From positions 1-6,456 of the forward strand of contig VGAV01000144.1 in assembly GCA_016870695.1 (NCBI GenBank): a DNA stretch of 6,456 nt, written 5' to 3'. Origin of the DNA: Actinomycetota bacterium (GTDB lineage: Bacteria; Actinomycetota; Actinomycetes; Actinomycetales; Microbacteriaceae). The translations under genes were made by a program, and so were the position numbers. The notes under the pieces were generated by a model. It was not told where the DNA came from. It saw nothing but the letters and a program-made list of their open reading frames with translations, and made no database searches. Positions 1 to 6,096 of the stretch are shown one piece after another (position 1 is the first letter of the stretch; every line of letters begins with the position of its first letter).

Positions 1-1545
1 GCCCATGACCGTGCCCGAGCCGAACTCCTCGTGCTCGACCGTCGCGTCGATGGACAGGCCGTCCTCGTCGCGCTCCGCCGCCGACGTGTCCGTGTCGGCG
101 GCATCCGTCGCGTCGCACCGGTCGCAGGATTCGCAGCGGGCGGGGGAGTCGACGCCGAAGTACTCCAGCAGCGCCCGTCGGCGGCAGTGCACCGTCTCGG
201 CGTAGGCCCGCATGATCTCGATGCGGGACGTGCGGATGCGCTCGTCCGCCTCGTCGCGCTCACGCACCGTCGTCACGGCGTCGCCGGCCGTGGCATCCGA
301 GGCCGCCCGGACGCCGTCAGCGCCCGCCGCCGCCAGTCCGGTGGCGACCAGCTGATTCAGCACGCGGCCGATCGCGCGGGTGCTGCGTCCGCCCTTCTCG
401 GCGACCGCCTTGGCCCGCAGGGGGCCGTCCGCGGAGCGCAGGACATCCCACACCCCCGCGACGTCCGCCTTCCTGCTGTGCCCGCCGGCGAAGAACGACC
501 GCAGCGAGAAGTCCTCCGCACGGTAATGCAGGATCGCGCGTGCCGGCTGCCCGTCGCGGGCGGCGCGGCCGATCTCCTGCGCGTAGGAGTCGAGCGACTC
601 GGTCACGTCGGCGTGCACGACCAGACGCACGTCCGGCTTGTCGACGCCCATCCCGAACGCCGAGGTCGCCACGACCACGTCGAGCTCGCCCGCGCTCCAC
701 GCGGCATGCACCTCGTCCCGGCGCTTCTGCGCCATGCCGCCGTGGTAGGCCGCGGCGCGCCGCCCGTGCTCGACGAGTTCGGCGGCGTACGCGTCGGTCT
801 CCTTGCGGGTGGCGACGTACAGCAGGACGGCGCCCTCCTCGCCGAGGACGTCGTCGACGACCGCGCGGCGCTTCTCGTCGTCCTCCTCGTGCCGGCGGAC
901 GGCGAGATGGATCTCGGGCCGGTCCATGCCCCGCACCTCGAGGTGCGGGTCGCGCATGCGCAGGCCGGCGACGATGTCGTCGCGCACGGGACCGGATGCC
1001 GTCGCCGTCAGTGCCAGCACGGGCGGGTGGCCGAGCGCGTCGATCATGTCGCCGAGACGGGCGTAGTCCGGGCGGAAGTCGTGCCCCCACGCCGAGACGC
1101 AATGGGCCTCGTCGATGACGACGAGGCGGACGTCGGCGGCGACGAGACGGTCGAACACCTCGGGGTTCGCGAGCTGCTCCGGGGCGAGGAACGCGTAAAC
1201 GGCGTCCTCGCCCTCAATGGCCTCCCAGGCGGCCTTCCGCGCCGCGGCGCGGGTGCGGGAGTTCAGGGCGACGGCCGCGGGCGCGTCGGGGGCGGCATCG
1301 ATGGAGTCGATCTGATCGCGCTGCAACGCGAGGAGCGGGGAGATCACGACGGTCGTCCCGCCGAGCTCGCAGCCAGCGATCTGGTAGACGGCCGACTTGC
1401 CCGCGCCGGTGGGGAACACCACCAGCGTGTCCCGCCCGCCGATGACGGCGTCGATCGCCTCGGCCTGGCCGGGCAGCAGGTCGTCCCAGCCGAACACCTC
1501 GCGGGCGGTACGGGCGGACTGTTCGGCGGTGGCGGGAGCGTTCAC
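1..1545 (-). CDS. recQ: RecQ-family ATP-dependent DNA helicase (C-terminus cut by window edge)
   Basis: A 3'-5' superfamily 2 DNA helicase, which in this family unwinds recombination and stalled-fork intermediates in the cytoplasm. The 515 visible residues show a Q-motif glutamine (Q27), Walker A PTGAGKS (45-51), DEAH (145-148) followed by the RecQ aromatic-rich loop CVSAWGHDFRPDY (149-161), motif III LTATA (179-183), and motif VI QEIGRAARDG (323-332). A winged-helix-like stretch (about 363-408) comes before the zinc cysteines C454, C471, C474 and C477. The final residues, VEHEEFGSGTVMG, open a small Tudor-like tail seen in actinobacterial RecQ proteins; its remainder and the stop codon lie outside the window. 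Motif VI usually reads GRAGRDG, so A329 is a mild variant. The start is GTG at 1545, preceded by AGGAAAGAGG. It is divergent from the ligase gene. The family call is firm; its exact repair role is inferred. Confidence 0.95.
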   Translation of the reverse strand, partial: MNAPATAEQSARTAREVFGWDDLLPGQAEAIDAVIGGRDTLVVFPTGAGKSAVYQIAGCELGGTTVVISPLLALQRDQIDSIDAAPDAPAAVALNSRTRAAARKAAWEAIEGEDAVYAFLAPEQLANPEVFDRLVAADVRLVVIDEAHCVSAWGHDFRPDYARLGDMIDALGHPPVLALTATASGPVRDDIVAGLRMRDPHLEVRGMDRPEIHLAVRRHEEDDEKRRAVVDDVLGEEGAVLLYVATRKETDAYAAELVEHGRRAAAYHGGMAQKRRDEVHAAWSAGELDVVVATSAFGMGVDKPDVRLVVHADVTESLDSYAQEIGRAARDGQPARAILHYRAEDFSLRSFFAGGHSRKADVAGVWDVLRSADGPLRAKAVAEKGGRSTRAIGRVLNQLVATGLAAAGADGVRAASDATAGDAVTTVRERDEADERIRTSRIEIMRAYAETVHCRRRALLEYFGVDSPARCESCDRCDATDAADTDTSAAERDEDGLSIDATVEHEEFGSGTVMG

Positions 1546-1584
1546 GGGACCTCTTTCCTGGAGAGGCACCCAGCACACCCCAGG

Positions 1585-1619
1585 CCTCCGACATCGGAAC
1601 GGGGGTTGCGAGCGCGCCG
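1585..1619 (-). promoter_or_regulatory. recQ promoter candidate, damage-inducible (RecA-NDp/PafBC-like)
   Basis: Read on the minus strand, ATGTCGGAG (1594-1586) is followed by 8 nt and then TGTGCT (1577-1572). The known actinobacterial LexA-independent damage promoter is TTGTCRGTG-N8-TANNNT. Here the upstream box matches at 7 of 9 positions with exactly 8 nt spacing, but the hexamer has G instead of the conserved A. A start near 1565 would give a leader of about 20 nt holding the Shine-Dalgarno-like AGGAAAGAGG. The 35-bp arm given here is repeated in inverted orientation before the ligase gene. Assignment to PafBC is inference. Confidence 0.5.
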
Positions 1620-1705
1620 ACGATCTGTTCCGCGCGGGGGCGGCCCGGGCGGCATCCGTCCTTCCTCGAGCGGCGCGAGCGCAACCCGTCCGGGGATGTC
1701 GGAGG
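1585..1705. repeat. Interrupted inverted repeat spanning the recQ-ligB divergent promoters
   Basis: Two 35-bp arms, 1585-1619 and 1671-1705, are inverted copies matching at 26 of 35 positions with no gaps. The matches fall in three blocks. Reading outward toward each gene these are CGGCGCG, then 2 mismatched bases, CGCAACCC, then 7 bases that all differ, then GATGTCGGAGG. The block pattern, with a fully diverged 7-bp spacer of fixed length, looks like conserved protein-contact sites and not like a hairpin terminator. Each arm sits just upstream of a divergent DNA-repair gene, so I read it as a duplicated promoter element. Confidence 0.7.
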
Positions 1706-1718
1706 GGGATGTCAGGAT
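1696..1718 (+). promoter_or_regulatory. ligB promoter candidate, RecA-NDp/PafBC-like, probably leaderless
   Basis: ATGTCGGAG (1696-1704), 8 nt, then CAGGAT (1713-1718). Against TTGTCRGTG-N8-TANNNT the upstream box matches 7 of 9, the spacing is exact, and the hexamer keeps the invariant A and final T. The hexamer ends 6 nt before the ATG at 1725, which would place the transcription start on the start codon. The AGGA inside the hexamer (1714-1717) could instead be a Shine-Dalgarno site with a 7-nt spacer, so the leaderless reading is not certain. GGGGATGTC occurs twice in direct orientation here (1692-1700 and 1705-1713). Confidence 0.55.
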
Positions 1719-1724
1719 GCCCTC

Positions 1725-3281
1725 ATGCTCTTCGCCGAACTCGAGACGGCCCTCGTGGCCGTGGCCGGCACCCGCTCGCGCCTCGCGAAGGTCGACGCGC
1801 TCGGAGGTCTGGTCGGGCGGCTCGCGGCGGATGAGATCGTGCCCGCGATCGGCCTGCTCACGGCGTCACCGCGGCAGGGCCGGCTCGGCGTCGGGTGGCG
1901 CACCCTGTCCGCGCGGACCGGCGATCACGCCGGGACCCCGTCGCTGACGATCCTCGACGTGGATGCCGCCTTCTCGCGGCTCCTCGACATCGGCGGGGCC
2001 GGATCGGGGGCGGTGCGCGCCGCGGTGATCGACGATCTCGCCGGGCGGGCGACCGCCTCGGAGTGGGCCCTGCTCATCCGCATCATGACCGGGGAGCTGC
2101 GGACCGGTGCCCTCGAGGCGGTCCTGCTCGACGCGGTCGCGCGGGCGTCCGCGCGCGACGGGGCGGCGGTGCGGCGCGCGGCGATGCTGTCCGGCGACCT
2201 CGGCGAGACGGCGGTCGTCGCCCTCACCGGCACCGAGGACGACCTCGACGCCGTGGGCCTCGTCGTCGGACGCGGCGTGCAGCCCATGCTGGCCTCGACC
2301 GCGACGTCCGTGGCGGACGCGCTCGCGACGGCCGGCCGCGCGTCGATCGAGTACAAGCTCGACGGCGCCCGCGTGCAGGTGCACCGCAGCGGAGACGACG
2401 TGCGGGTCTTCACGCGCACGCTCGCCGACGTCACGCACCGGGTGCCCGAGATCGTGGAGGCCGCCCGCTCGCTGCCCGTGCACGACGTCATCCTCGACGG
2501 CGAGACGCTGTCGCTCGACGAGGACGGGGCACCTCGCCCGTTCCAGGACACGATGGCGCGGTTCGGCGCCGAGACCGCCCGCGAGATCGCCCTGCGCCCG
2601 TGGTTCTTCGACGTGCTGCACGTCGACGGGCGCGACCTCGTCGACGAGCCGCTCGAGGCACGGCAGGCCGAGCTGGAGCGGATCGCCGGCCCGTGGCGCA
2701 TCCCGGCGCTGATCACGGACGATCCGGATGCCGCCGACGCCTTCGCCCGCGACGCCCTGGCGGCGGGGCACGAGGGCGTCATGGTCAAGGGCGTCGACGC
2801 CGCCTACACGGCCGGTCGTCGCGGCAAGAGCTGGCTCAAGGTGAAGCCGGTGCACACCTTCGACCTGGTCGTGCTCGGGCTCGAACGGGGCTCCGGCCGC
2901 CGGTCCGACTGGCTCTCCAACCTCCACCTCGGTGCCCGCGACCCCGAGGGGGTCTTCGGCGAGCCCGGCGGCTTCGTGATGGTCGGCAAGACGTTCAAGG
3001 GCCTCACCGACGAGCTGCTCCGGTGGCAGACCGACTACTTCGCCGAGCGTGCGAACGGGACCGTGCCCGGTGGCATCCGGGTCACCCCCGACACCGTCGT
3101 CGAGATCGCCATCGACGGGGTGCAGCGCTCCGTGCGCTACCCGGGCGGTGTCGCGCTGCGTTTCGCGCGCGTCAAGGCGTACCGCGCCGACAAGACGGCC
3201 GCCGAGGCCGACACGATCAGCACGCTGCGGTCGCTCCTCCCGGGCGACGCCGCAGCCCCGACGGAAGGAGCGGACGCATGA
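1725..3281 (+). CDS. ligB: ATP-dependent DNA ligase, actinobacterial LigB type
   Basis: Seals nicks in duplex DNA by transferring AMP from ATP to an active-site lysine and then to the 5' phosphate. The 518 residues match the mycobacterial LigB architecture (about 507 aa). There is an N-terminal helical DNA-binding domain (about 1-190). The adenylation domain has motif I KLDGAR with nucleophile K211, motif Ia/III acidic LDGE (E260), FFDVLHVDG (from F294), motif IV EGVMVKG (from E350), and motif V KSWLKVKP (368-375). The OB-fold domain ends in motif VI (R479 to K490, RFARVKAYRADK). All key residues are present, so it should be active. It is distinct from NAD-dependent LigA, and the name ligB follows mycobacteria, not E. 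coli. The ATG at 1725 is chosen from the fit to LigB N-termini and from the promoter spacing. Its stop overlaps the next start (ATGA). It is probably a repair ligase, and the upstream motif suggests damage induction. Confidence 0.96.
   Translation: MLFAELETALVAVAGTRSRLAKVDALGGLVGRLAADEIVPAIGLLTASPRQGRLGVGWRTLSARTGDHAGTPSLTILDVDAAFSRLLDIGGAGSGAVRAAVIDDLAGRATASEWALLIRIMTGELRTGALEAVLLDAVARASARDGAAVRRAAMLSGDLGETAVVALTGTEDDLDAVGLVVGRGVQPMLASTATSVADALATAGRASIEYKLDGARVQVHRSGDDVRVFTRTLADVTHRVPEIVEAARSLPVHDVILDGETLSLDEDGAPRPFQDTMARFGAETAREIALRPWFFDVLHVDGRDLVDEPLEARQAELERIAGPWRIPALITDDPDAADAFARDALAAGHEGVMVKGVDAAYTAGRRGKSWLKVKPVHTFDLVVLGLERGSGRRSDWLSNLHLGARDPEGVFGEPGGFVMVGKTFKGLTDELLRWQTDYFAERANGTVPGGIRVTPDTVVEIAIDGVQRSVRYPGGVALRFARVKAYRADKTAAEADTISTLRSLLPGDAAAPTEGADA
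3265..3270 (+). promoter_or_regulatory. Shine-Dalgarno site for the hydrolase-like gene, inside the ligase 3' end
   Basis: AAGGAG lies 7 nt before the ATG at 3278, within the last codons of the ligase. With the ATGA stop-start overlap it fixes the downstream start and indicates translational coupling. Confidence 0.75.
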
Positions 3282-3904
3282 GCCGTGCCCCCTGGCTCGA
3301 CGGCGAGCTCGAGTACCGCAGCTTCGGCACCCCCGGGGCCCCGCGGGCCGTGTTCGTCCTGCGCACCGGCGCCGTCGCCACAACCGATCCCGACCCGCGC
3401 ATCACCTCGGGTCACGACGTGCGCATCGTCGCGATCGGCCTGGACGCCCCCGAGCTCGAGGACCCGCCCGCCTTCGGCGGACAGACGCCGGCCGGTCTCA
3501 CCGTCGACGCCCTCAAGGACCTGATGGAGCGCGAGGCGCCCGAGACCACGGTCGGCCTCGTCGGCGAGCGGTCCGCCGGTCCCATCGCCGTCCACCTCGC
3601 GGCGGCGATGGGAGCGCGGGTCGACCGGCTCGCGCTCGTCGGCGTGATGAGCCCGAGCGACGCCCTGTCCCGCGACATGCGGACGCCCATGCTGGATGAT
3701 CTGCAGGCTCGCACGCTCGTGCTCATCGGCGAGGACGGGACCCCGGATGCCGCCGACGCCGAATGGTACCGGGACCGGATCCCGGCCGCGCAGGTCGAGG
3801 TGGTGGACGCCGGGCGGTACGACAACGCGCAGGGACAGGTCACGCTCAGCTCGGCATGGGAGACGGTGCTTGAGCACGTCGCTCCCGGCGCCGCGCGGCG
3901 GTAG
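3278..3904 (+). CDS. Divergent alpha/beta-hydrolase-like protein, coupled to the ligase gene
   Basis: A 208-residue cytoplasmic-looking protein with no signal peptide or membrane segment. The order of elements recalls a small alpha/beta hydrolase: an N-terminal strand AVFVLRTG, a nucleophile-elbow-like turn LVGERSAGPIAVHLAA with S99, the strand LALVGVM, then TLVLIGEDGTPD (around G151-D157), where the acid-bearing loop is expected, and VEVVDAGRYDN (D177-N183), where the catalytic His normally sits in a GxGH turn. The elbow is abnormal: in an ungapped comparison with the usual GHSMGG turn, R98 occupies the nucleophile position. No His is found at the expected place (R180/Y181 instead). Catalysis by the classic triad is therefore doubtful. 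The ATG overlaps the ligase stop (ATGA), so it is co-transcribed and probably coupled. I infer the fold only from pattern. Its function is unknown, and a link to DNA repair rests on the operon alone. Confidence 0.85.
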   Translation: MSRAPWLDGELEYRSFGTPGAPRAVFVLRTGAVATTDPDPRITSGHDVRIVAIGLDAPELEDPPAFGGQTPAGLTVDALKDLMEREAPETTVGLVGERSAGPIAVHLAAAMGARVDRLALVGVMSPSDALSRDMRTPMLDDLQARTLVLIGEDGTPDAADAEWYRDRIPAAQVEVVDAGRYDNAQGQVTLSSAWETVLEHVAPGAARR

Positions 3905-3923
3905 CGGCGCTGACCGGCGGCCC

Positions 3924-3947
3924 CGCCCGACTGCTCCGGGACGGGCG
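3924..3947. terminator. Candidate bidirectional terminator hairpin between convergent genes
   Basis: CGCCCG (3924-3929) pairs with CGGGCG (3942-3947) around a 12-nt loop. An alternative outer pairing is CGGCGC (3905-3910) with GCGCCG (3945-3950). It fills most of the 46-bp gap between two convergent genes. There is no U-tract on either strand, so it would be a weak or Rho-assisted terminator. Confidence 0.4.
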
Positions 3948-3950
3948 CCG

Positions 3951-4805
3951 TCAAGACGGGCGGCGTACCTGCACGACGTTCGACTCCTCGTCCACCTCGG
4001 CGACGCCGGTCTGCGCCTTGAGGAAGTCGGAGAAGCTGCGGAAACCCAGCGCCTTCTCGCTGAACGACGGGTCGAGGCGCTTCATGAGGTCCTTCACGGC
4101 CGAGGCGTGCAGCCATTCGCCGTCGGCGCGCTCGGCCTCCAGCTGCATCGCCCGCTCGAGGAGGTTCACCGCGGGATCCTGCGACCGCTTGCGGGCGCGC
4201 GGACGCGACGGGGTGGTCTCCTTCTTCGTCTCGGCGAGGTTCGGGATGCCGGGGAGGGAGTCGTACGCGTCGAACCGGTCGCAGGCCGCGGCGAGCGACT
4301 TCGCCGTCGATCCGGCGACGCCGACCCCGACGACGTAGCGGCCGAGTCTTTTGCACCGCTGCGCGAGCGGAACGTAGTCGCTGTCGCCGGCGACGATCAC
4401 CACGTGCGTGAGGTCGGGGAGGCGGAACATGTCCTCGACCGTGTCCACCGCCAGGCGGATGTCGGCGCCGTTCTTGGCGTACGCGGCCGCAGGGAACAGC
4501 TGCACGAGGTCGACGGCGCGCGCCACCAGCTGCGAGCGGTACTCGGCGTTCACCGGCGCGGACCAGTCGGCGTAGGCCCGCGTGAGCACGAGGGTGCCGA
4601 AGGATGCCGCGTAGTCGATGACGGCGCCCACGTCGATCGTCGCCTTGGTCAGCCGTTCCGCGATCTCGGGATCCATCGGGTTCTCACCGATGCGCTGACG
4701 GTCGCGGGAGTAGGCGTTCCGGCCGTGGACGCGGTCGTACCAGGACATCACGATGTTGTCGAAGTCCAGATAAACGGCGACGCGGGCGGCGGGGGAGTCG
4801 GGCAT
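3951..4805 (-). CDS. NYN (PIN-like) domain protein with C-terminal OST-HTH/LOTUS-like domain
   Basis: A 284-residue protein of the LabA/NYN type; such domains resemble PIN ribonucleases with a metal-binding acidic cluster. The conserved acids are visible: LDFDN (D14, D16), KNGADIRLAVD (D115, D121), and AGDSDYVPL (D141, D143). A basic, low-complexity linker (about 193-210, KKE, RPRARKR) leads to a domain of about 70 residues (212-280, including WLHASAVKDLMKRLD and FRSFSDFLKAQ) that fits the OST-HTH/LOTUS fold, which in known cases binds RNA. The family context therefore suggests metal-dependent RNA cleavage or processing, but no substrate can be read from the sequence. The start at 4805 is preferred because GAGG lies 9 nt upstream; an in-frame ATG at 4814 directly abuts that GAGG. 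It appears monocistronic, convergent to the ligase operon, with a separate upstream non-coding region. Confidence 0.92.
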   Translation of the reverse strand: MPDSPAARVAVYLDFDNIVMSWYDRVHGRNAYSRDRQRIGENPMDPEIAERLTKATIDVGAVIDYAASFGTLVLTRAYADWSAPVNAEYRSQLVARAVDLVQLFPAAAYAKNGADIRLAVDTVEDMFRLPDLTHVVIVAGDSDYVPLAQRCKRLGRYVVGVGVAGSTAKSLAAACDRFDAYDSLPGIPNLAETKKETTPSRPRARKRSQDPAVNLLERAMQLEAERADGEWLHASAVKDLMKRLDPSFSEKALGFRSFSDFLKAQTGVAEVDEESNVVQVRRPS

Positions 4806-4888
4806 GGCATCCATCCTCACCCGTCCGGGGACCGGCGTGCCAGTCCTCGACCCGTCCCTGCGGCCGGCCGTCCTGCGGAGTCCGTCGA

Positions 4889-4927
4889 CGACACGCCGTC
4901 TCCGGGGGAGCGGGCCGCGGCGTGTCG
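4889..4927. repeat. Perfect 10-bp inverted repeat upstream of the NYN gene
   Basis: CGACACGCCG (4889-4898) is exactly mirrored by CGGCGTGTCG (4918-4927) around 19 nt. It lies 84 nt upstream of the NYN start codon and about 110 nt downstream of the oxidoreductase stop. It could form an RNA hairpin or serve as a two-arm protein site. It cannot coexist with the overlapping 4911-4932 hairpin as simple stems. Confidence 0.6.
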
Positions 4928-4938
4928 GCCCGATCTCC
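4907..4938. repeat. GC-rich hairpin competing with the 4889-4927 repeat
   Basis: CGGGCCG (4911-4917) pairs with CGGCCCG (4926-4932) around the loop CGGCGTGT. GGAG (4907-4910) can extend the stem by pairing with CTCC (4935-4938) past a 2-nt bulge. Its loop is the right arm of the neighbouring 10-bp inverted repeat, so the two stems are alternatives. It could act in an attenuator-like leader for the NYN gene or as a terminator for the oxidoreductase transcript. Confidence 0.45.
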
Positions 4939-4979
4939 GCACGACGGTCAGCCCGCGCGCCCCCGCCCCCCCGCGGGAC

Positions 4980-5003
4980 GGCCGGCCGAATGGCGGACCG
5001 GCC
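4980..5003 (-). terminator. Candidate terminator hairpin after the oxidoreductase gene
   Basis: GGCCGG (4980-4985) pairs with CCGGCC (4998-5003). Inside, CCG (4986-4988) can pair with CGG (4994-4996), leaving one bulged base and a 5-nt loop. It starts about 33 nt past the oxidoreductase stop codon. No U-run follows, as is common in very GC-rich actinobacteria, so the call is tentative. Confidence 0.35.
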
Positions 5004-5035
5004 CGCCCGGGAACGGGGGGAGGGATGCCGCGGGC

Positions 5036-6019
5036 TCAGCGCCCGCCGGGGTAGGTCACGCCGATTTGACGGCGGACCTCGTCGAGCACGCCCATGATCG
5101 CGACGGTCTCGTCGAGGGGGAGGACGTCGCTGTCGCGGTGCCCCGCGGCCGCGAGACGCTCGGCGGCGAGGGCCTGGAACTGCATGCCGCGTCCCTCGAT
5201 CTCGGTGCGGAACTCTTCGACGACCTCGCCGTCGGGCCGGACGACGCGGAACGACGTCGGGGTGTACCAGACGCGGTCGATCTCGATGCGGGCCTCGGTG
5301 CCGACGATCTGGGCCAGGTTCGTCCCGGCGCCACGCGAGGACGACACGGTCGTCGAGACCGCTCCGCCCGGGTGGACGAACGCCGTCGCGACCTCCGCGT
5401 CGCTCCCCGCGTCGGACAGGCGGGCCAGCGCGGTGATCTGCTCCGGCAGCCCCAGCACGTCGACGGCGAAGGAGATGGGGTAGATGCCGAGGTCCAGGAG
5501 CGCCCCGCCGCCGAGCTCGAGGGCGTTGAGACGGTGGGCCGGGTCGGTGGAGATCTTCTGCGTGTGGTCGGCCGACACGACGCGGATCTCGCCGAGGGTC
5601 CCGGCGGCGAGGATATCGCGGATGCGCACCATGTGCGGGAGATAGCGGGTCCACATCGCCTCCATGGCGAGCAGGCCCTTCTCGGCGGCGCGGTCGCGGA
5701 TCAGCGCGGCCTCCTCGGCGTTCAGCGTGAACGGCTTCTCGACGAGGATGTGCTTGCCGTGGTCGAGGGCGAGCAGCGCGTTGTCGACGTGGCCGGGGTG
5801 CGGCGTGGCGATGTAGACGATGTCGATGTCGGGGTCGGCGACGAGCTCCTCGTACGACCCGTGCGCGTGCGGGATGTCGTACTGCGCCGCGAACGCGCGC
5901 GCGCTGTCGAGGCGGCGCGAGCCGACGGCGACGACGTCGAGACCCGCGGTGCGCAGGTCGGAGGTGAAGGCGTGCGCGATGCCGCCCGTTGCGAGGATGC
6001 CCCAGTGCAGTCCGGTCAT
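5036..6019 (-). CDS. Gfo/Idh/MocA-family NAD(P)-dependent oxidoreductase
   Basis: A 327-residue cytoplasmic dehydrogenase of the usual family length. The N-terminal Rossmann fold begins GILATGGIAHAF (7-18), followed by the strand VYIATPHPGHVDNA (68-81) and the family's hallmark EKP (94-96), whose lysine assists hydride transfer. The C-terminal substrate domain carries GGGALLDLGIYPI (170-182) with D176 and Y180. The AMWTRYLP segment (121-128) resembles dimeric dihydrodiol dehydrogenase relatives within the family. Members oxidise sugars, polyols or similar alcohols at a ring carbon, and the exact substrate cannot be deduced here. The ATG at 6019 fits the family's N-terminus and lies 7 nt after a -10-like TACGCT; no clear Shine-Dalgarno precedes it. 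The adjacent divergent LacI-family gene suggests repression relieved by a carbohydrate-type effector. Confidence 0.94.
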   Translation of the reverse strand: MTGLHWGILATGGIAHAFTSDLRTAGLDVVAVGSRRLDSARAFAAQYDIPHAHGSYEELVADPDIDIVYIATPHPGHVDNALLALDHGKHILVEKPFTLNAEEAALIRDRAAEKGLLAMEAMWTRYLPHMVRIRDILAAGTLGEIRVVSADHTQKISTDPAHRLNALELGGGALLDLGIYPISFAVDVLGLPEQITALARLSDAGSDAEVATAFVHPGGAVSTTVSSSRGAGTNLAQIVGTEARIEIDRVWYTPTSFRVVRPDGEVVEEFRTEIEGRGMQFQALAAERLAAAGHRDSDVLPLDETVAIMGVLDEVRRQIGVTYPGGR

Positions 6020-6026
6020 GGCACTG

Positions 6027-6032
6027 AGCGTA
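6027..6032 (-). promoter_or_regulatory. -10 box for the oxidoreductase gene, leaderless spacing
   Basis: On the minus strand TACGCT fits TANNNT and ends 7 nt before the ATG at 6019, so transcription would start at or next to the start codon. No convincing -35 hexamer is seen upstream, and no Shine-Dalgarno site is present, in line with leaderless translation common in actinobacteria. Confidence 0.5.
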
Positions 6033-6043
6033 GCCGCCGGAAC

Positions 6044-6051
6044 GACCGGTC
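6044..6051. promoter_or_regulatory. Possible secondary operator half-match (GACCGGTC)
   Basis: This 8-bp palindrome is identical to the core of the 6097-6108 palindrome, with centres 55 bp apart. It falls about 25-32 bp upstream of the predicted oxidoreductase transcription start, over the -35 region. Its flanks do not extend the symmetry, so it would be a weak site or a chance match. Confidence 0.35.
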
Positions 6052-6087
6052 CGGCCCGGCCGAGGTGGCGCGACGGCGTGGAGACGT

Positions 6088-6093
6088 TATTCT
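6088..6093 (+). promoter_or_regulatory. -10 box for the LacI-family gene
   Basis: TATTCT fits TANNNT and is the most AT-rich hexamer in the intergenic region. It predicts a start near 6100, inside the adjacent palindrome, and a leader of about 44 nt. The -35 position (GTGGCG, 6065-6070) is a poor match. Confidence 0.45.
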
Positions 6094-6096
6094 CGT

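Noticed and set aside
1597..1608. GAAC-N4-GTTG as a possible LexA SOS box
   Set aside because: One core mismatch, poor flanking match to the actinobacterial CGAAC-N4-GTTCG consensus, and the GAAC half lies in the non-conserved spacer of the inverted arms.
31..1947. Long plus-strand open frame opposite recQ
   Set aside because: The translation is low-complexity, Arg/Gly/Ala-rich and shows no domain, while the opposite strand encodes every RecQ motif. Such frames are expected antisense to GC-rich genes.
1895..3277. Long plus-strand open frame reading into the hydrolase-like gene
   Set aside because: The part before 3278 is an Arg-rich shadow of the ligase gene in another frame. The real gene starts at the ATG in the ATGA overlap with its own ribosome binding site.
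1866..3383. Minus-strand frame opposite the ligase
   Set aside because: Compositionally biased shadow with no motifs; the plus strand has a complete ligase.
4861..4870. Palindrome CGGCCGGCCG
   Set aside because: Simple GC-rich self-complementary run expected at this base composition, with no partner or positional support.
4806..5654. Minus-strand open frame running in front of the NYN protein through the intergenic region
   Set aside because: It is Arg/Pro-rich and overlaps the oxidoreductase gene in another frame. The conserved NYN fold begins just after 4805, where a spaced GAGG site exists.
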